DNA of 64,000 nt, taken from the NCBI GenBank assembly GCA_001917175.1, contig MNTV01000031.1, forward strand, positions 63,454 through 127,453. The letters run 5' to 3'. The notes beneath the pieces are model-generated. The model saw nothing but the letters and a program-made list of their open reading frames with translations. It was not told the origin of the DNA and made no database searches. The number at the start of each line of letters is the position of its first letter. Position 1 is the first letter of the stretch. This document shows positions 8,780 to 16,773 of the stretch, one piece after another. This DNA comes from Azospirillum sp. 51_20. Its GTDB lineage: Bacteria > Pseudomonadota > Alphaproteobacteria > RF32 > CAG-239. The translations under genes and the position numbers were made by a program.

Positions 8780-9619
8780 ATGATGAAAAAGGGATTGTAT
8801 GTGACAGCAACGCCGATCGGCAATCTGAGGGATATTTCCGAGCGGGCGAAAGAAGCGCTGAAAGCGGCGGAATACATTGCCTGCGAAGACACCCGCGTAA
8901 CCCGCAAACTGTTTTCCCTGCTCGGCATCGGACAGGACAAAACCTTTATCGCCTACGAAGACCACAGCGAAGAGGAACGGGCGCAAAAGATCATTGATCT
9001 GATCAACCGCGAGGAAACGGCAGTGGTTCTCGTCAGCGACGCCGGTTCGCCGCTCATTTCCGACCCCGGTTACAAGCTGGTGCGCAAATGCCGCGAACAA
9101 AAGGTGCCGGTTTACGTGCTGCCGGGCTGCTGCGCCGTCATTTCCGCCCTTCAGCTTTCGGGGCTGCCGACCAACCGCTTTATGTTTGCCGGGTTTATTC
9201 CCAACCGCGAAAAGGCGCGCGCGGACCTGTTTGCCGAGCTGGCCGGCGTCAATACCACGTTGGTTTTTTACGAAACCGCGCCGCGGTTGACGAAAACTCT
9301 GGCTGCCGCGGCGGAATTTTTCCGCGGGCGGGAACTGGCGGTTGCCCGCGAAATGACCAAAATGTTTGAGGAATGCGTAAACGGCGGCGCCAAAGAACTG
9401 ATCGCGCATTTCACGCAGAATCCGCCGAAAGGGGAAATTGTCCTGATGGTTGCCCCGCCGGCCGCGGAAAATAAGGAAAATATCGATTTGAACGGTGTTT
9501 TAAAAGAGCTGATGAAAACCATGCCGCTGAAATCGGCGGTAAACGAAGCGGTCAAAACCTATGGTTTGAACAAAAACGAGGTTTACCGCCGCGCGGTGGA
9601 AATTAAAAATGAAGGCTGA
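8780..9619 (+). CDS. rsmI: 16S rRNA (cytidine1402-2'-O)-methyltransferase RsmI
   Basis: A 279-residue SAM-dependent methyltransferase of the tetrapyrrole-methylase fold that methylates the ribose of C1402 in the 16S rRNA decoding centre. The signatures are GLYVTATPIGNLRDIS at the N-terminus, ACEDTRVTRKL, VVLVSDAGSPLISDPGYKLV and the LPGCCAVISALQLSGLPT block, followed by FYETAPRL. Two adjacent ATG codons occur at 8780; the first is taken. It is divergent from the lpoA-like gene and overlaps yraN by 11 bp, the widespread rsmI-yraN pair. Confidence 0.97.
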   Translation: MMKKGLYVTATPIGNLRDISERAKEALKAAEYIACEDTRVTRKLFSLLGIGQDKTFIAYEDHSEEERAQKIIDLINREETAVVLVSDAGSPLISDPGYKLVRKCREQKVPVYVLPGCCAVISALQLSGLPTNRFMFAGFIPNREKARADLFAELAGVNTTLVFYETAPRLTKTLAAAAEFFRGRELAVAREMTKMFEECVNGGAKELIAHFTQNPPKGEIVLMVAPPAAENKENIDLNGVLKELMKTMPLKSAVNEAVKTYGLNKNEVYRRAVEIKNEG

Positions 9620-9965
9620 CGCCAAAGGGCATTGGGCAGAATTTCTGGCGCGCCTGCTGTTTCGTCTGAAAGGCTACCGGATCGTTGCCGTCAATTATGT
9701 GACCGGCCGCGGCACCAACGCGGGTGAAGTCGATTTTGTCGCCTGCCGGCAAAATGTTATAGTGTTTGTTGAAGTCAAACAGCGTTCAAGCCTTGAAAAG
9801 GCGGCTTATGCGGTCAAATCGCGCCAGCAGCGGCGGATCTGGCGGGCGGCAGAGGCCTTTTTGCAGAAACATCCGCAATATGCGGCTTTTGACGTCCGTT
9901 TTGATGCGGTGACGGTTTGCCTGCCGTTTAAAATCCGTCATCTGCCGGACGCTTTCCGGTTTTGA
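9609..9965 (+). CDS. yraN: YraN family (UPF0102) endonuclease-fold protein
   Basis: A 118-residue YraN. The restriction-endonuclease-like core is visible: a helix with AEFLARLLFRLKGYRIVAVN, then GEVDFVACRQNVIVFVEVKQR with the D-X(n)-E-X-K arrangement of nuclease folds, and KSRQQRRIWRAAEAFL. The biological function is not established. It overlaps the end of rsmI by 11 bp, implying translational coupling, and converges on tsaB with a shared hairpin terminator between them. Confidence 0.92.
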   Translation: MKADAKGHWAEFLARLLFRLKGYRIVAVNYVTGRGTNAGEVDFVACRQNVIVFVEVKQRSSLEKAAYAVKSRQQRRIWRAAEAFLQKHPQYAAFDVRFDAVTVCLPFKIRHLPDAFRF

Positions 9966-9984
9966 AATTGCCGACGGAAAGCGT
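9949..9984. terminator. shared hairpin between yraN and tsaB
   Basis: The inverted repeat acgctttccg / cggaaagcgt (10 pairs, 16-base loop) lies across the end of yraN and just before the convergent tsaB stop. T-rich sequence follows on the plus side (gttttc). It could end transcription in both directions. Confidence 0.55.
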
Positions 9985-9986
9985 TT

Positions 9987-10646
9987 TCAGGCTTTGACGC
10001 AGACGTCCGGTGCGCGCAGGTAAAGCGGCTTGGGGTAATCAAGTTTTTTCAAACGGTATTTTTCGCTGCCGCAGGCTGCCAGCGCCTCAACCGGCAGACA
10101 GTCTTCCGTCCGGATGACATGCAGGCTTAAGCCCGACGGCCGGCTCAGAAAACGTTCGACCCCGTCGCCGGTCAGCGTTACCTTTTTATGCCGCAGGCGG
10201 TCGATGACGGCGTCATATTCCAGCGCTTCCGGTTCACCCGTTTTGTTTTTGCCGGCGTCAAAACACTGAAAATAAAAATCTTCCCGTTTGGTTTCGATAA
10301 TGACCGCGTTGTAAAAGGCCAGCTCGTCCGGCGCCAGATCATGAATGTAAGCCTCAAAGGCGGAAACCCCGGTCAGTCCGGTTGAAGGCAGCGCCAGCCC
10401 GAGCGTGCGCGCGGCCGCCAGCGAAGAACGCACGCCGGTGAACGATCCGGGACCGGTGCAAACGGTGATCAGGTCGAGATCGGCCGGTTTCAGCCGGTTT
10501 TCGCTCATAATTTTTTCAATTGCCGGAAACAGGGCTTCCGCTTGGCCGAAGTCCATTTTTTCGATGATTTTGCCGACTGTTTTTCCGTCTTCGGTCAGTA
10601 TGACCGAGCAGCTGCCGGCGGTGGTGTCAAAAGCTAAATTAAGCAT
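9987..10646 (-). CDS. tsaB: tRNA N6-threonylcarbamoyladenosine factor TsaB
   Basis: A 219-residue TsaB, an ASKHA-fold pseudo-enzyme that partners TsaD and TsaE to make t6A37 in tRNAs reading ANN codons. The N-terminal AFDTTAGSCSVIL phosphate-loop remnant and the strongly conserved CTGPGSFTGVRSSLAAARTL block are diagnostic, and MDFGQAEALFPAIEKIM matches the helix between them. The length is normal. It converges with yraN and diverges from the PAS gene. In many alphaproteobacteria rimI follows tsaB; it is not here. Confidence 0.94.
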   Translation of the reverse strand: MLNLAFDTTAGSCSVILTEDGKTVGKIIEKMDFGQAEALFPAIEKIMSENRLKPADLDLITVCTGPGSFTGVRSSLAAARTLGLALPSTGLTGVSAFEAYIHDLAPDELAFYNAVIIETKREDFYFQCFDAGKNKTGEPEALEYDAVIDRLRHKKVTLTGDGVERFLSRPSGLSLHVIRTEDCLPVEALAACGSEKYRLKKLDYPKPLYLRAPDVCVKA

Positions 10647-10747
10647 CTTTTTTGTTTACCGTTTGGTTTTAAAATTTTACTTGTTGCTGCTTTTATATTA
10701 TAAAAAGAGCCGACAGACAACGAATTTTAACTGGAAAAAGCAAAAAA

Positions 10748-12394
10748 ATGAACAGCAGCCTGCTTTCCGACATGTTTTTTGCCGCGCCGGAACTGTGGTA
10801 TTCGGTATTTGCGGTTTTTGCCGCGCTGATTTTTTGGGGGGCGGCGGAATATGTGCGGCTGTTGCAGGAAAAACGCAGAAACTATTTCATCCGCCGTGAC
10901 CGCGACCGCTACGAGGAAACGCTTTATGCCTGCCGCGACGGCTATTTTGCCTTCATTTATCCCGATGACCGGGTGAACGATGCCGCTTCCGGCATTTCCG
11001 AGCGCTGTTCCCGCCGGCTGGCGGTGCTGCTTAACCTTGACGGCGGCGTGGAAACCCCTTTTGCCGAAGTGCTCAGAAGCTTTTACAAAGACGATGCCGA
11101 CAAAATCGCGAAATACGTGGCGCTGCTGAAAGAGGACGGCGTTTCGTTTGAAGACCGTTTTGACTTGAAAAACGGCCGCAAGCTCATCTTGAACGGTGTT
11201 CGCATCAGCGGCGCGGACGGCAGCGTCTACAGTGACGTCGTGTGGTTCCGCGACATCAGCTATATTGCGGTAAAGATCGACGCTCTGCAAAATGAAAAAC
11301 AGGAAGCGGAAAGAAGGGAACGCGACTTAAGGGACCTGGTCGACAATCTTCCCTATCCGGTGTGGATGCGCACGCCTGATTCGGAAATAAAAACCGTCAA
11401 CCGCAAATACCGGGAATATGCCGGCGCCGGCGGAGAACTCGGCGGCGGCGAAATAAGGGAACTGGCCGTCGCGGCCCGAGACGCCAACAAAACCCGGCAG
11501 AAAAACGTTTACCTCAATCAAAACGGCGAACGCCGCTGCTTTGAGGTAATGGAAACGCCGTTCCATTATGAACAGGATCTGGATCGGATCGCCACCGTCG
11601 GCGCCATGATCGACGTCAGCAATCTGGACAATCTCCGCCGTAACCTCAAACAAAACCAGAATGCCCATCTTGAGATTCTGGCTTCCCTCGGTACCGCGAT
11701 TGCGGTTTTTGACGCCGAATACAAGTTGGTTTTTTACAATCAGGCTTTTGTCCGTCTTTGGCAGCTGGAAGATAACTGGCCGGAAGAGCATCCGTCGTAC
11801 GGCGCTTTTCTCGATTATCTGCGCGAACGGCGGCTGTTGCCGGAGGTGCCCGATTATCCCTATTTCCGCAGCGAGGAGCATAAAATGTTCGCCGCCGTGA
11901 CCGCGCCCGGGGAAGACCTGCTCCATCTGCCCGACGGCCGCAGCCTCCGGCGCATCCGCGCGCCGCACTTGAAAGGCGGACTCATTTTCGCTTATGAAGA
12001 TATTACCGATCGCCTGACCGCCCGCCGCGAATATAACGCATTGATGAACGTTCAGCAGGAAATTTTAAACAGCATTGAGGAGGCGGTGCTGATTTTTGCT
12101 TCCAACGGGAGGCTGCAGTTTTACAATCAGGCCTACGTCAATCTCTGGGACGCCGACGAAATCATGCTGCAAAAGGAACCTTCCTTTGCCGAAATTCTTG
12201 AAACCCAGAAAACTTTTTTCAGCCGCGTAAGCGATTGGGAAGAATTGAAAAAGGACATTTTAAACCATATCTTCAGCAGCGCGACCGAAGCTTTCAGCTT
12301 AAACCGCGGCGACGGGGTGCGGGTGGAGTGTTTTTCTTCGCTTCTTTCCAATGAGTCGATTATGGTGCTGATGCACAAAACCGCGTCCGCATAA
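10748..12394 (+). CDS. membrane-anchored multi-PAS sensor protein lacking a kinase domain
   Basis: A 548-residue protein. One transmembrane helix at about 17-36 (LWYSVFAVFAALIFWGAAEY) is followed by at least three PAS-like domains. The best are near 195-290 (LVDNLPYPVWMRTPDSEIKT... with the motif VNRKYREYAG), 305-400 (ILASLGTAIAVFDAEYKLVFYNQAFVRLW) and 432-530 (ILNSIEEAVLIFASNGRLQFYNQAYVNLW). Alphaproteobacterial proteins of this kind (PAS_7 family, DivL-like) normally continue into HisKA and HATPase domains. Here the frame ends after MVLMHKTASA with neither, and the next gene is unrelated. It may be a stand-alone sensor or a truncated kinase; I cannot tell from one genome. Confidence 0.75.
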   Translation: MNSSLLSDMFFAAPELWYSVFAVFAALIFWGAAEYVRLLQEKRRNYFIRRDRDRYEETLYACRDGYFAFIYPDDRVNDAASGISERCSRRLAVLLNLDGGVETPFAEVLRSFYKDDADKIAKYVALLKEDGVSFEDRFDLKNGRKLILNGVRISGADGSVYSDVVWFRDISYIAVKIDALQNEKQEAERRERDLRDLVDNLPYPVWMRTPDSEIKTVNRKYREYAGAGGELGGGEIRELAVAARDANKTRQKNVYLNQNGERRCFEVMETPFHYEQDLDRIATVGAMIDVSNLDNLRRNLKQNQNAHLEILASLGTAIAVFDAEYKLVFYNQAFVRLWQLEDNWPEEHPSYGAFLDYLRERRLLPEVPDYPYFRSEEHKMFAAVTAPGEDLLHLPDGRSLRRIRAPHLKGGLIFAYEDITDRLTARREYNALMNVQQEILNSIEEAVLIFASNGRLQFYNQAYVNLWDADEIMLQKEPSFAEILETQKTFFSRVSDWEELKKDILNHIFSSATEAFSLNRGDGVRVECFSSLLSNESIMVLMHKTASA

Positions 12395-12397
12395 CGT

Positions 12398-12426
12398 TTG
12401 ACAAAATTGCAAAAAAAGTCTAAATT
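12398..12426 (+). promoter_or_regulatory. sigma-70-type promoter for the charged-protein gene
   Basis: A consensus -35 TTGACA (12398-12403), a 17-base spacer and a -10 TAAATT (12421-12426) sit 37 bp before the ATG at 12463. The -35 box begins just after the stop of the PAS gene, so the downstream gene probably has its own promoter. Confidence 0.7.
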
Positions 12427-12462
12427 AAAATCGGCAGAAAGGCTTGCATCAGAGGTAGTTTA

Positions 12463-13749
12463 ATGGACGACATTTTTTCAGATCCGAAAGACGACGCCGA
12501 AAAGGAAGGCGATTCCAACATTGAGTGGAAAAAAAGCGGCATTGACAAGCACGAACGGCTGACTTTGAAGATCAACGTCAGGGAGGCCAACCTGTACAAT
12601 GCCGCCAAGGCAAACGACCTGAAAGCCAAAAACAAGGCCAGAACGCCGCTTGACGTGCCCAAGGGGTTTAAGAAGGTAAGCCGCAAAATCCGCGATTCCA
12701 TGGACGAAGAAGAAGACGAGGACGATTATATTCTGGTACCCGTTTTTGAAGATATGCGCGAGAGTTCGCTGATGCGCGCCCTAAGCGAAGAAGAAAAGAA
12801 GATTTTGCAGCAGAACGAAAACATCAACAATGTCCGTCTGCAGGAAAACATCGGCAGGGAAGCGGTGATCGAGCGGGCGGAAAAAGTGGTAATGCAGGCC
12901 GGTCTGGGCCGGGCGGACGCCAGGGTTTTGAACGAAGAACGCCTGAAGGCGGGAAAAGTTTCCGTCGACGAAGTGGTGGCCGAAGCGGTCAAGCAAAAGG
13001 CAGCCAAAAAATCGCGGACGGAAACGAAAAATCCGCGGAAAGAAGAACGCAGAGCTCGTACCGCCGCCAAGGAAATAGCCCAAAGCCGTGACGAGGAAAG
13101 CAAAAAGGCCGCCCGCCGGTTAAATGAGGCGGAAGCCGGGGCGGAAACAAAACTGGCGGCGGAAAAGAAGCGGGAAGCGGAGCAAAAAGCGGAAATTAAG
13201 CCGGAAGAAGCCAAGCCGGCGCCCGAAAACGCAAAGAATGAGGAAATCGTCAAAACCGAGCTTTCTTCCGTCAAGGCCGACGAAAAGGCGGCGGTCGAAC
13301 GGCCGGAGCCTGAAATTGCCGCCGTCCGCGAGGAAAAAACCGAACCGGCGAAAGAAACCGGTGACAAGGTAAACGAAGACGAAATCAACAAAACCGAGCC
13401 GCGGAAAGAAGAGCCGGAAAAGGAAAATCCGGCGGCGGAAGAAAAAATGAAGGAACGACCGGCCGAGGCGGTGAGAGAAACGCGCGAAGCCGCTGCCCGC
13501 AACGAGGAGATCGTTAAGGAAAACGCCAGGGAAATCGTTGAGGAAAAGGCGCAAGAAAAACCGCAGCCGAACTCCGGAGCGGATAAGAAAAAAGACAAAG
13601 AGGTCAAGGAAATGATCATGGAAAAGAGCGGCCGCACCTACAACGACCGCCGTCCGCAAAAGCAAATCGACAAGACGCGGCTTTCGGAAAAGGAATACCA
13701 AAAGGCGCTGGAAGCGCAAATCAAAATGTATCAGGATCGCGAACGCTGA
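12463..13749 (+). CDS. highly charged, Lys/Glu-rich protein of unknown function
   Basis: A 428-residue protein with no recognised domain, signal peptide or membrane segment. The first 190 residues look like a folded or helical region (ERLTLKINVREANLYNAAKA, ILVPVFEDMRESSLMRAL, VVMQAGLGRADARVLNEERL). From about 195 to 385 it is almost only E, K, A, R and P, likely disordered or coiled coil. The last 40 residues regain complexity (SGRTYNDRRPQKQIDKTRL) and may be a conserved tail. It has its own promoter and a plausible ribosome site (agaggt). The composition suggests a cytoplasmic scaffold or nucleic-acid-associated protein, but that is a guess. Confidence 0.7.
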   Translation: MDDIFSDPKDDAEKEGDSNIEWKKSGIDKHERLTLKINVREANLYNAAKANDLKAKNKARTPLDVPKGFKKVSRKIRDSMDEEEDEDDYILVPVFEDMRESSLMRALSEEEKKILQQNENINNVRLQENIGREAVIERAEKVVMQAGLGRADARVLNEERLKAGKVSVDEVVAEAVKQKAAKKSRTETKNPRKEERRARTAAKEIAQSRDEESKKAARRLNEAEAGAETKLAAEKKREAEQKAEIKPEEAKPAPENAKNEEIVKTELSSVKADEKAAVERPEPEIAAVREEKTEPAKETGDKVNEDEINKTEPRKEEPEKENPAAEEKMKERPAEAVRETREAAARNEEIVKENAREIVEEKAQEKPQPNSGADKKKDKEVKEMIMEKSGRTYNDRRPQKQIDKTRLSEKEYQKALEAQIKMYQDRER

Positions 13750-13769
13750 GGTGTTTTTTGCCTTAACTT

Positions 13770-14277
13770 CAACTGATATAAACGTACCTTTTGGAATACC
13801 GTTTTTTATTTAATCTTTTGGTTCAATCGATACGAATGTATTTTTATGATTCGAACGTCTGCGTAAGCAGGTAGATGGCAGACATACCAGCCCAGCCGTA
13901 AGGCTTGCGTAGCTTCGGGCCGGGCGTTTGAGGTTCGGAATGCTTAATACCACCGGTGTTAGCCGGTGGAAGTTTATTTGAATATTGTTTTCGATTTCGT
14001 TTTTTCAAATCGAAGATCCCCGCCTTTTATTTCTTTCCGCATTTTTCTTTCCGCATTTTGCCCGGTCTGCATCGAATTTGCCCTTCGGGAAAATCTGCAG
14101 AAGCGCATTGGGCATATTTTCTAAGCTTTCAGAATGTTTGTCGGTACCGATAAGCTGATAATAACGGCCGTTTTAATAATGTTTGCAAATTGCATTGCTT
14201 TCTGTCGTGATAAAAAACTCCTGATCCGACGGTTCATAAAAAGCTCTGAAAAAATATGTTCGTGTCGGTTGAGCTTT
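13770..14277. repeat. interspersed repeat, copy 2 (interrupted)
   Basis: The second copy of the repeat at 2696-3037, in the same orientation and landmark order from gatataaacgtac to cggttgagctt. It is interrupted at 13847-13978 by a 132-bp insert absent from copy 1, and is longer than copy 1 around 14090-14145. Like copy 1 it lies directly downstream of a plus-strand gene. No conserved open frame is present. The remainder of the gene-free stretch, 14278-14398, holds only the terminator of the next gene. Confidence 0.75.
13847..13978 (+). mobile_element. IS200/IS605-type right-end remnant with omega-RNA-like sequence
   Basis: A 132-bp segment present in repeat copy 2 and absent from copy 1. 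It has short stems (cagcccagccgt, gcttcgggccgggc) and ends in a perfect hairpin ccaccggtgttagccggtgg followed by aagttta. Such a terminal hairpin, preceded by a GC-rich structured stretch, is typical of the right end of IS200/IS605 elements, where the omega RNA of TnpB overlaps the end. No TnpA or TnpB reading frame is present, and no target duplication is seen, as expected for this family. The assignment rests on form alone. Confidence 0.45.
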
Positions 14278-14351
14278 GTCTTAAGGCAGACGTAAAAAGC
14301 GGGCACGGTTTCGGACGGGCTTTTTGCCGGACGGGTATAAGCGCGAACGGT

Positions 14352-14372
14352 AAAAAAACGCCCCGAAAGGCG
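14352..14372 (-). terminator. terminator of the TPR-like membrane protein gene
   Basis: On the minus strand cgcctttcggggcg folds into a short GC stem followed by seven T. It lies 27 bp past the stop of the gene ending at 14399. Confidence 0.7.
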
Positions 14373-14398
14373 ACGAAAGGAACGGCGGGCAAAAAGGA

Positions 14399-15667
14399 CT
14401 ATAAATAGCCGTTCTGGCGGAAGTTTTTGCTGGTAAACAGATTGTCAATGATTTTCTCAACGTTTTCAAACTGCTTGGTTTCGATCAGGTCGACGATTTT
14501 TACTTCCTGTTCGGTCAGCGGCCGGTTGACGCCGATCGAATCATAAAAGGAGTTGGCGCTTTTGAGCATTGCGGCGGCAATGTCGCGGCTGCCGATTTCG
14601 CCGTAATAGGAAGCCATCATTTTGTTGGCGTTGGCAATCTGCTGGGTATAAATGCCTTCGTCGGCGATGTTCAAGACGTTGCTGAAAGCCCATACCGCCT
14701 TTTCCTGCATGTCTTCACGGAAATACATGTCGCCGAGCCTTCCCCAGGCAGTGACGTTGCGGGGGTTCATCTCAATCGCCAGTTCAAAGGCGGCCGCCGC
14801 CAGCCGGTTGTGGCTGAGCGCGGCGAGCGAACCGAATATGGTGGCGCAGTTGGAAGCCTCGCACCAGGCTTTGTCCCGTTCCCGTCCTTCTCCCATCAGC
14901 CTGATCTTGGCGATTTTGCGGTCGATCAGCTCTTCCATCAGCACCAATGCCAGTGAACTGTCGCCGTTGGCCAGGTGAAACAGCGCCGCGTCTTCCTGCG
15001 GCAGCGTTTTGTGCGGGTTGAGGTTTTGAAAACGTCCGTTGACGCAGAGATAAATGAAAAATTTGATTGCGGTAATGGTCTGGATGATGTCGTCTTCACT
15101 GTTCAGATGCTGGTTCTTGTACATGATCGTCTGGGCGATTTTCGGTTCGTCGACGCTTCTTTCCAGCATGTCCATGATGAGCGCGGTCAGGGTAACCAGT
15201 TTTTGCGGTTTGAACTGGTATTGAAAAACGTCCGGCGCGGGAATTTTGGCCTCCTTGCCGGTTTTAACGGCGCTTTTTTTCCAGTCGAAATCAAGCGGCA
15301 GGGCGTTTTTGCCCGGTTTGGAACGGCGGTTGCCGGGCGTTTCCAGCTCGCTTTTGTCGATTGTCCGGACGTTTTCGCCGCCGGTTTCTTCTCCCGGCGC
15401 CAGCTTCTTGTCCAGACGATTATCGATTTTTGCCCGGTATTCGCGCTCAAGCATGCGTTCGCGCTGGATGGAGGCGACGACCGACTTGACGTACCAGACG
15501 AGGATCAGGCACATTGCCAGCACCAGAGTCATCAGAAAGAGGATGAGGGCGGTTGTTTTGACGCTGCCGAGTTCCGCCAGATAGGCGCCGACGCCGTCCT
15601 CTCCGGCCTGAAAAGCGGCGGCGATGCGGTTGAATATTGCGGAAAAGTCAAAGATCTCGTCTGTCAT
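14399..15667 (-). CDS. single-pass membrane protein with TPR-like cytoplasmic region
   Basis: A 422-residue protein. I choose the ATG at 15667 (MTDEIFDFSAIF) over a TTG four codons upstream. A strong transmembrane helix lies at about 37-62 (TTALILFLMTLVLAMCLILVWYV), followed by a basic-acidic linker. The C-terminal half is helical with at least one clear tetratricopeptide-type pair: AAFELAIEMNPRNVTAWGRLGDMYFREDMQEKAVWAFSNVL occupies about 290-330. No enzyme motif is visible. It may scaffold a membrane complex, but there is no neighbour that says which. It is divergent from the membrane/EEP-like gene at 15784, with a short intergenic space. Confidence 0.65.
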   Translation of the reverse strand: MTDEIFDFSAIFNRIAAAFQAGEDGVGAYLAELGSVKTTALILFLMTLVLAMCLILVWYVKSVVASIQRERMLEREYRAKIDNRLDKKLAPGEETGGENVRTIDKSELETPGNRRSKPGKNALPLDFDWKKSAVKTGKEAKIPAPDVFQYQFKPQKLVTLTALIMDMLERSVDEPKIAQTIMYKNQHLNSEDDIIQTITAIKFFIYLCVNGRFQNLNPHKTLPQEDAALFHLANGDSSLALVLMEELIDRKIAKIRLMGEGRERDKAWCEASNCATIFGSLAALSHNRLAAAAFELAIEMNPRNVTAWGRLGDMYFREDMQEKAVWAFSNVLNIADEGIYTQQIANANKMMASYYGEIGSRDIAAAMLKSANSFYDSIGVNRPLTEQEVKIVDLIETKQFENVEKIIDNLFTSKNFRQNGYL

Positions 15668-15783
15668 TGTTTTTTTCAAGGCACCATTTACAAAAGATTA
15701 TTTTCGGTATAAACTGCATTTGCTCAAAAACATATTATATGCAAACAAGCTTTAAAAACAACAAAAAAGAAAAGTCGGAAACA

Positions 15784-16683
15784 ATGGGTTATCTTGCACA
15801 GCGAAAAAAACACCTCCGTACGGATTTTATATTGAAAAGCCTGCTTGTCCTGCTGGCGTTTTTTTCGGCGGCGGCCTTTGCCGGCAACACCTTCGGCCAG
15901 TTTCTGAACCAATGGCGCTTTCAGTTTTACCTGCTGTCGCTGCTGGTAATGTTTTATGCCCTGTTCAACCGCTTTTTTCTCTATTCTTTTTTGGCGCTGC
16001 TGCTTTTGCTGCTTAATTTCTTTGTCGTTTCCTCGTCGGTGCCGGTGCTTTTTTCCGGCGGGGAAGGAAAGGGGAAAACGGCTTTCGGGATGATTTATCA
16101 GCCGCGTCCGTCGTCGCTGCTCGACATTTTTGAAACTGCCGACCGCCGGCGTGCGGATCTGCTGGCGGTGATCGATCCGGTTTTAAACGGCGTCAGTCCT
16201 TCCGGGCTGGTGCCTGCCGGTTATCACTTGGCCGACAATGACGAAGGAAAGAGTTTTATGGTTTCCTCCCGGCCGCCGCGTTCGGCCGGCCGCATCGGTC
16301 TCGGCGGCGGCCGCAGCGCGGCTTTCGTCAGTTTGGAAATCGGCGGCCGTGGCTATGTTTTTTTAAGCTTTGATTTGTCGGGCATGTCCCGCCGCAATAA
16401 AGAGAAAGCGCTTGGCTACGTCAATGCCTTCGTCGCCGCCGAGGACGATCCGGTAATCATTTTCGGCGACTTCGGCATGACGGCTTGGAGTCCCGCTTTC
16501 GGCAGATTTCTGGCCTCTAACCGGCTGGAAGTCAAAAACGACCTGTTTTCCCGTTTTGCCAATCTGCTGATGCCGCCGACCCAATACGTGGTCGGCTATC
16601 GCAATCTCGAATTTGCCGGCAGCCGCCGTCTGCCGCGCCTCGGCAATCGTTCCGCGCCGTCTCTGATCCGGCTTAAAATTTAA
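15784..16683 (+). CDS. membrane protein with degenerate endonuclease/exonuclease/phosphatase fold
   Basis: A 299-residue protein starting MGYLAQRKKHLRTDF; an in-frame ATG at 15739 lacks a ribosome site, so I use 15784. Three hydrophobic segments occupy about 17-95. The C-terminal domain resembles the EEP superfamily: the strand VIIFGDFGMTAWSPAFGRFL matches the family GDFN-x-x-x-W-S motif. The catalytic Asn is Gly here, and the C-terminal S-D-H signature is replaced by SAPSLIRLKI, so nuclease or phosphatase activity is doubtful. Related membrane-anchored EEP proteins are common in proteobacteria and mostly uncharacterised. Confidence 0.6.
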   Translation: MGYLAQRKKHLRTDFILKSLLVLLAFFSAAAFAGNTFGQFLNQWRFQFYLLSLLVMFYALFNRFFLYSFLALLLLLLNFFVVSSSVPVLFSGGEGKGKTAFGMIYQPRPSSLLDIFETADRRRADLLAVIDPVLNGVSPSGLVPAGYHLADNDEGKSFMVSSRPPRSAGRIGLGGGRSAAFVSLEIGGRGYVFLSFDLSGMSRRNKEKALGYVNAFVAAEDDPVIIFGDFGMTAWSPAFGRFLASNRLEVKNDLFSRFANLLMPPTQYVVGYRNLEFAGSRRLPRLGNRSAPSLIRLKI

Positions 16684-16773
16684 GCGGCCGGCGAAAAATT
16701 TACCCTCTGTTAGGGTTTATGGTTTTATACTTGGCGCAAATTTACCAACCTTTTATTTAAGCAGGACAGTCAA

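Noticed and set aside
13847..13978. Riboswitch interpretation of the insert
   Set aside because: The clean presence/absence between repeat copies and the terminal hairpin fit a mobile-element end better, and no gene start follows on the plus strand.
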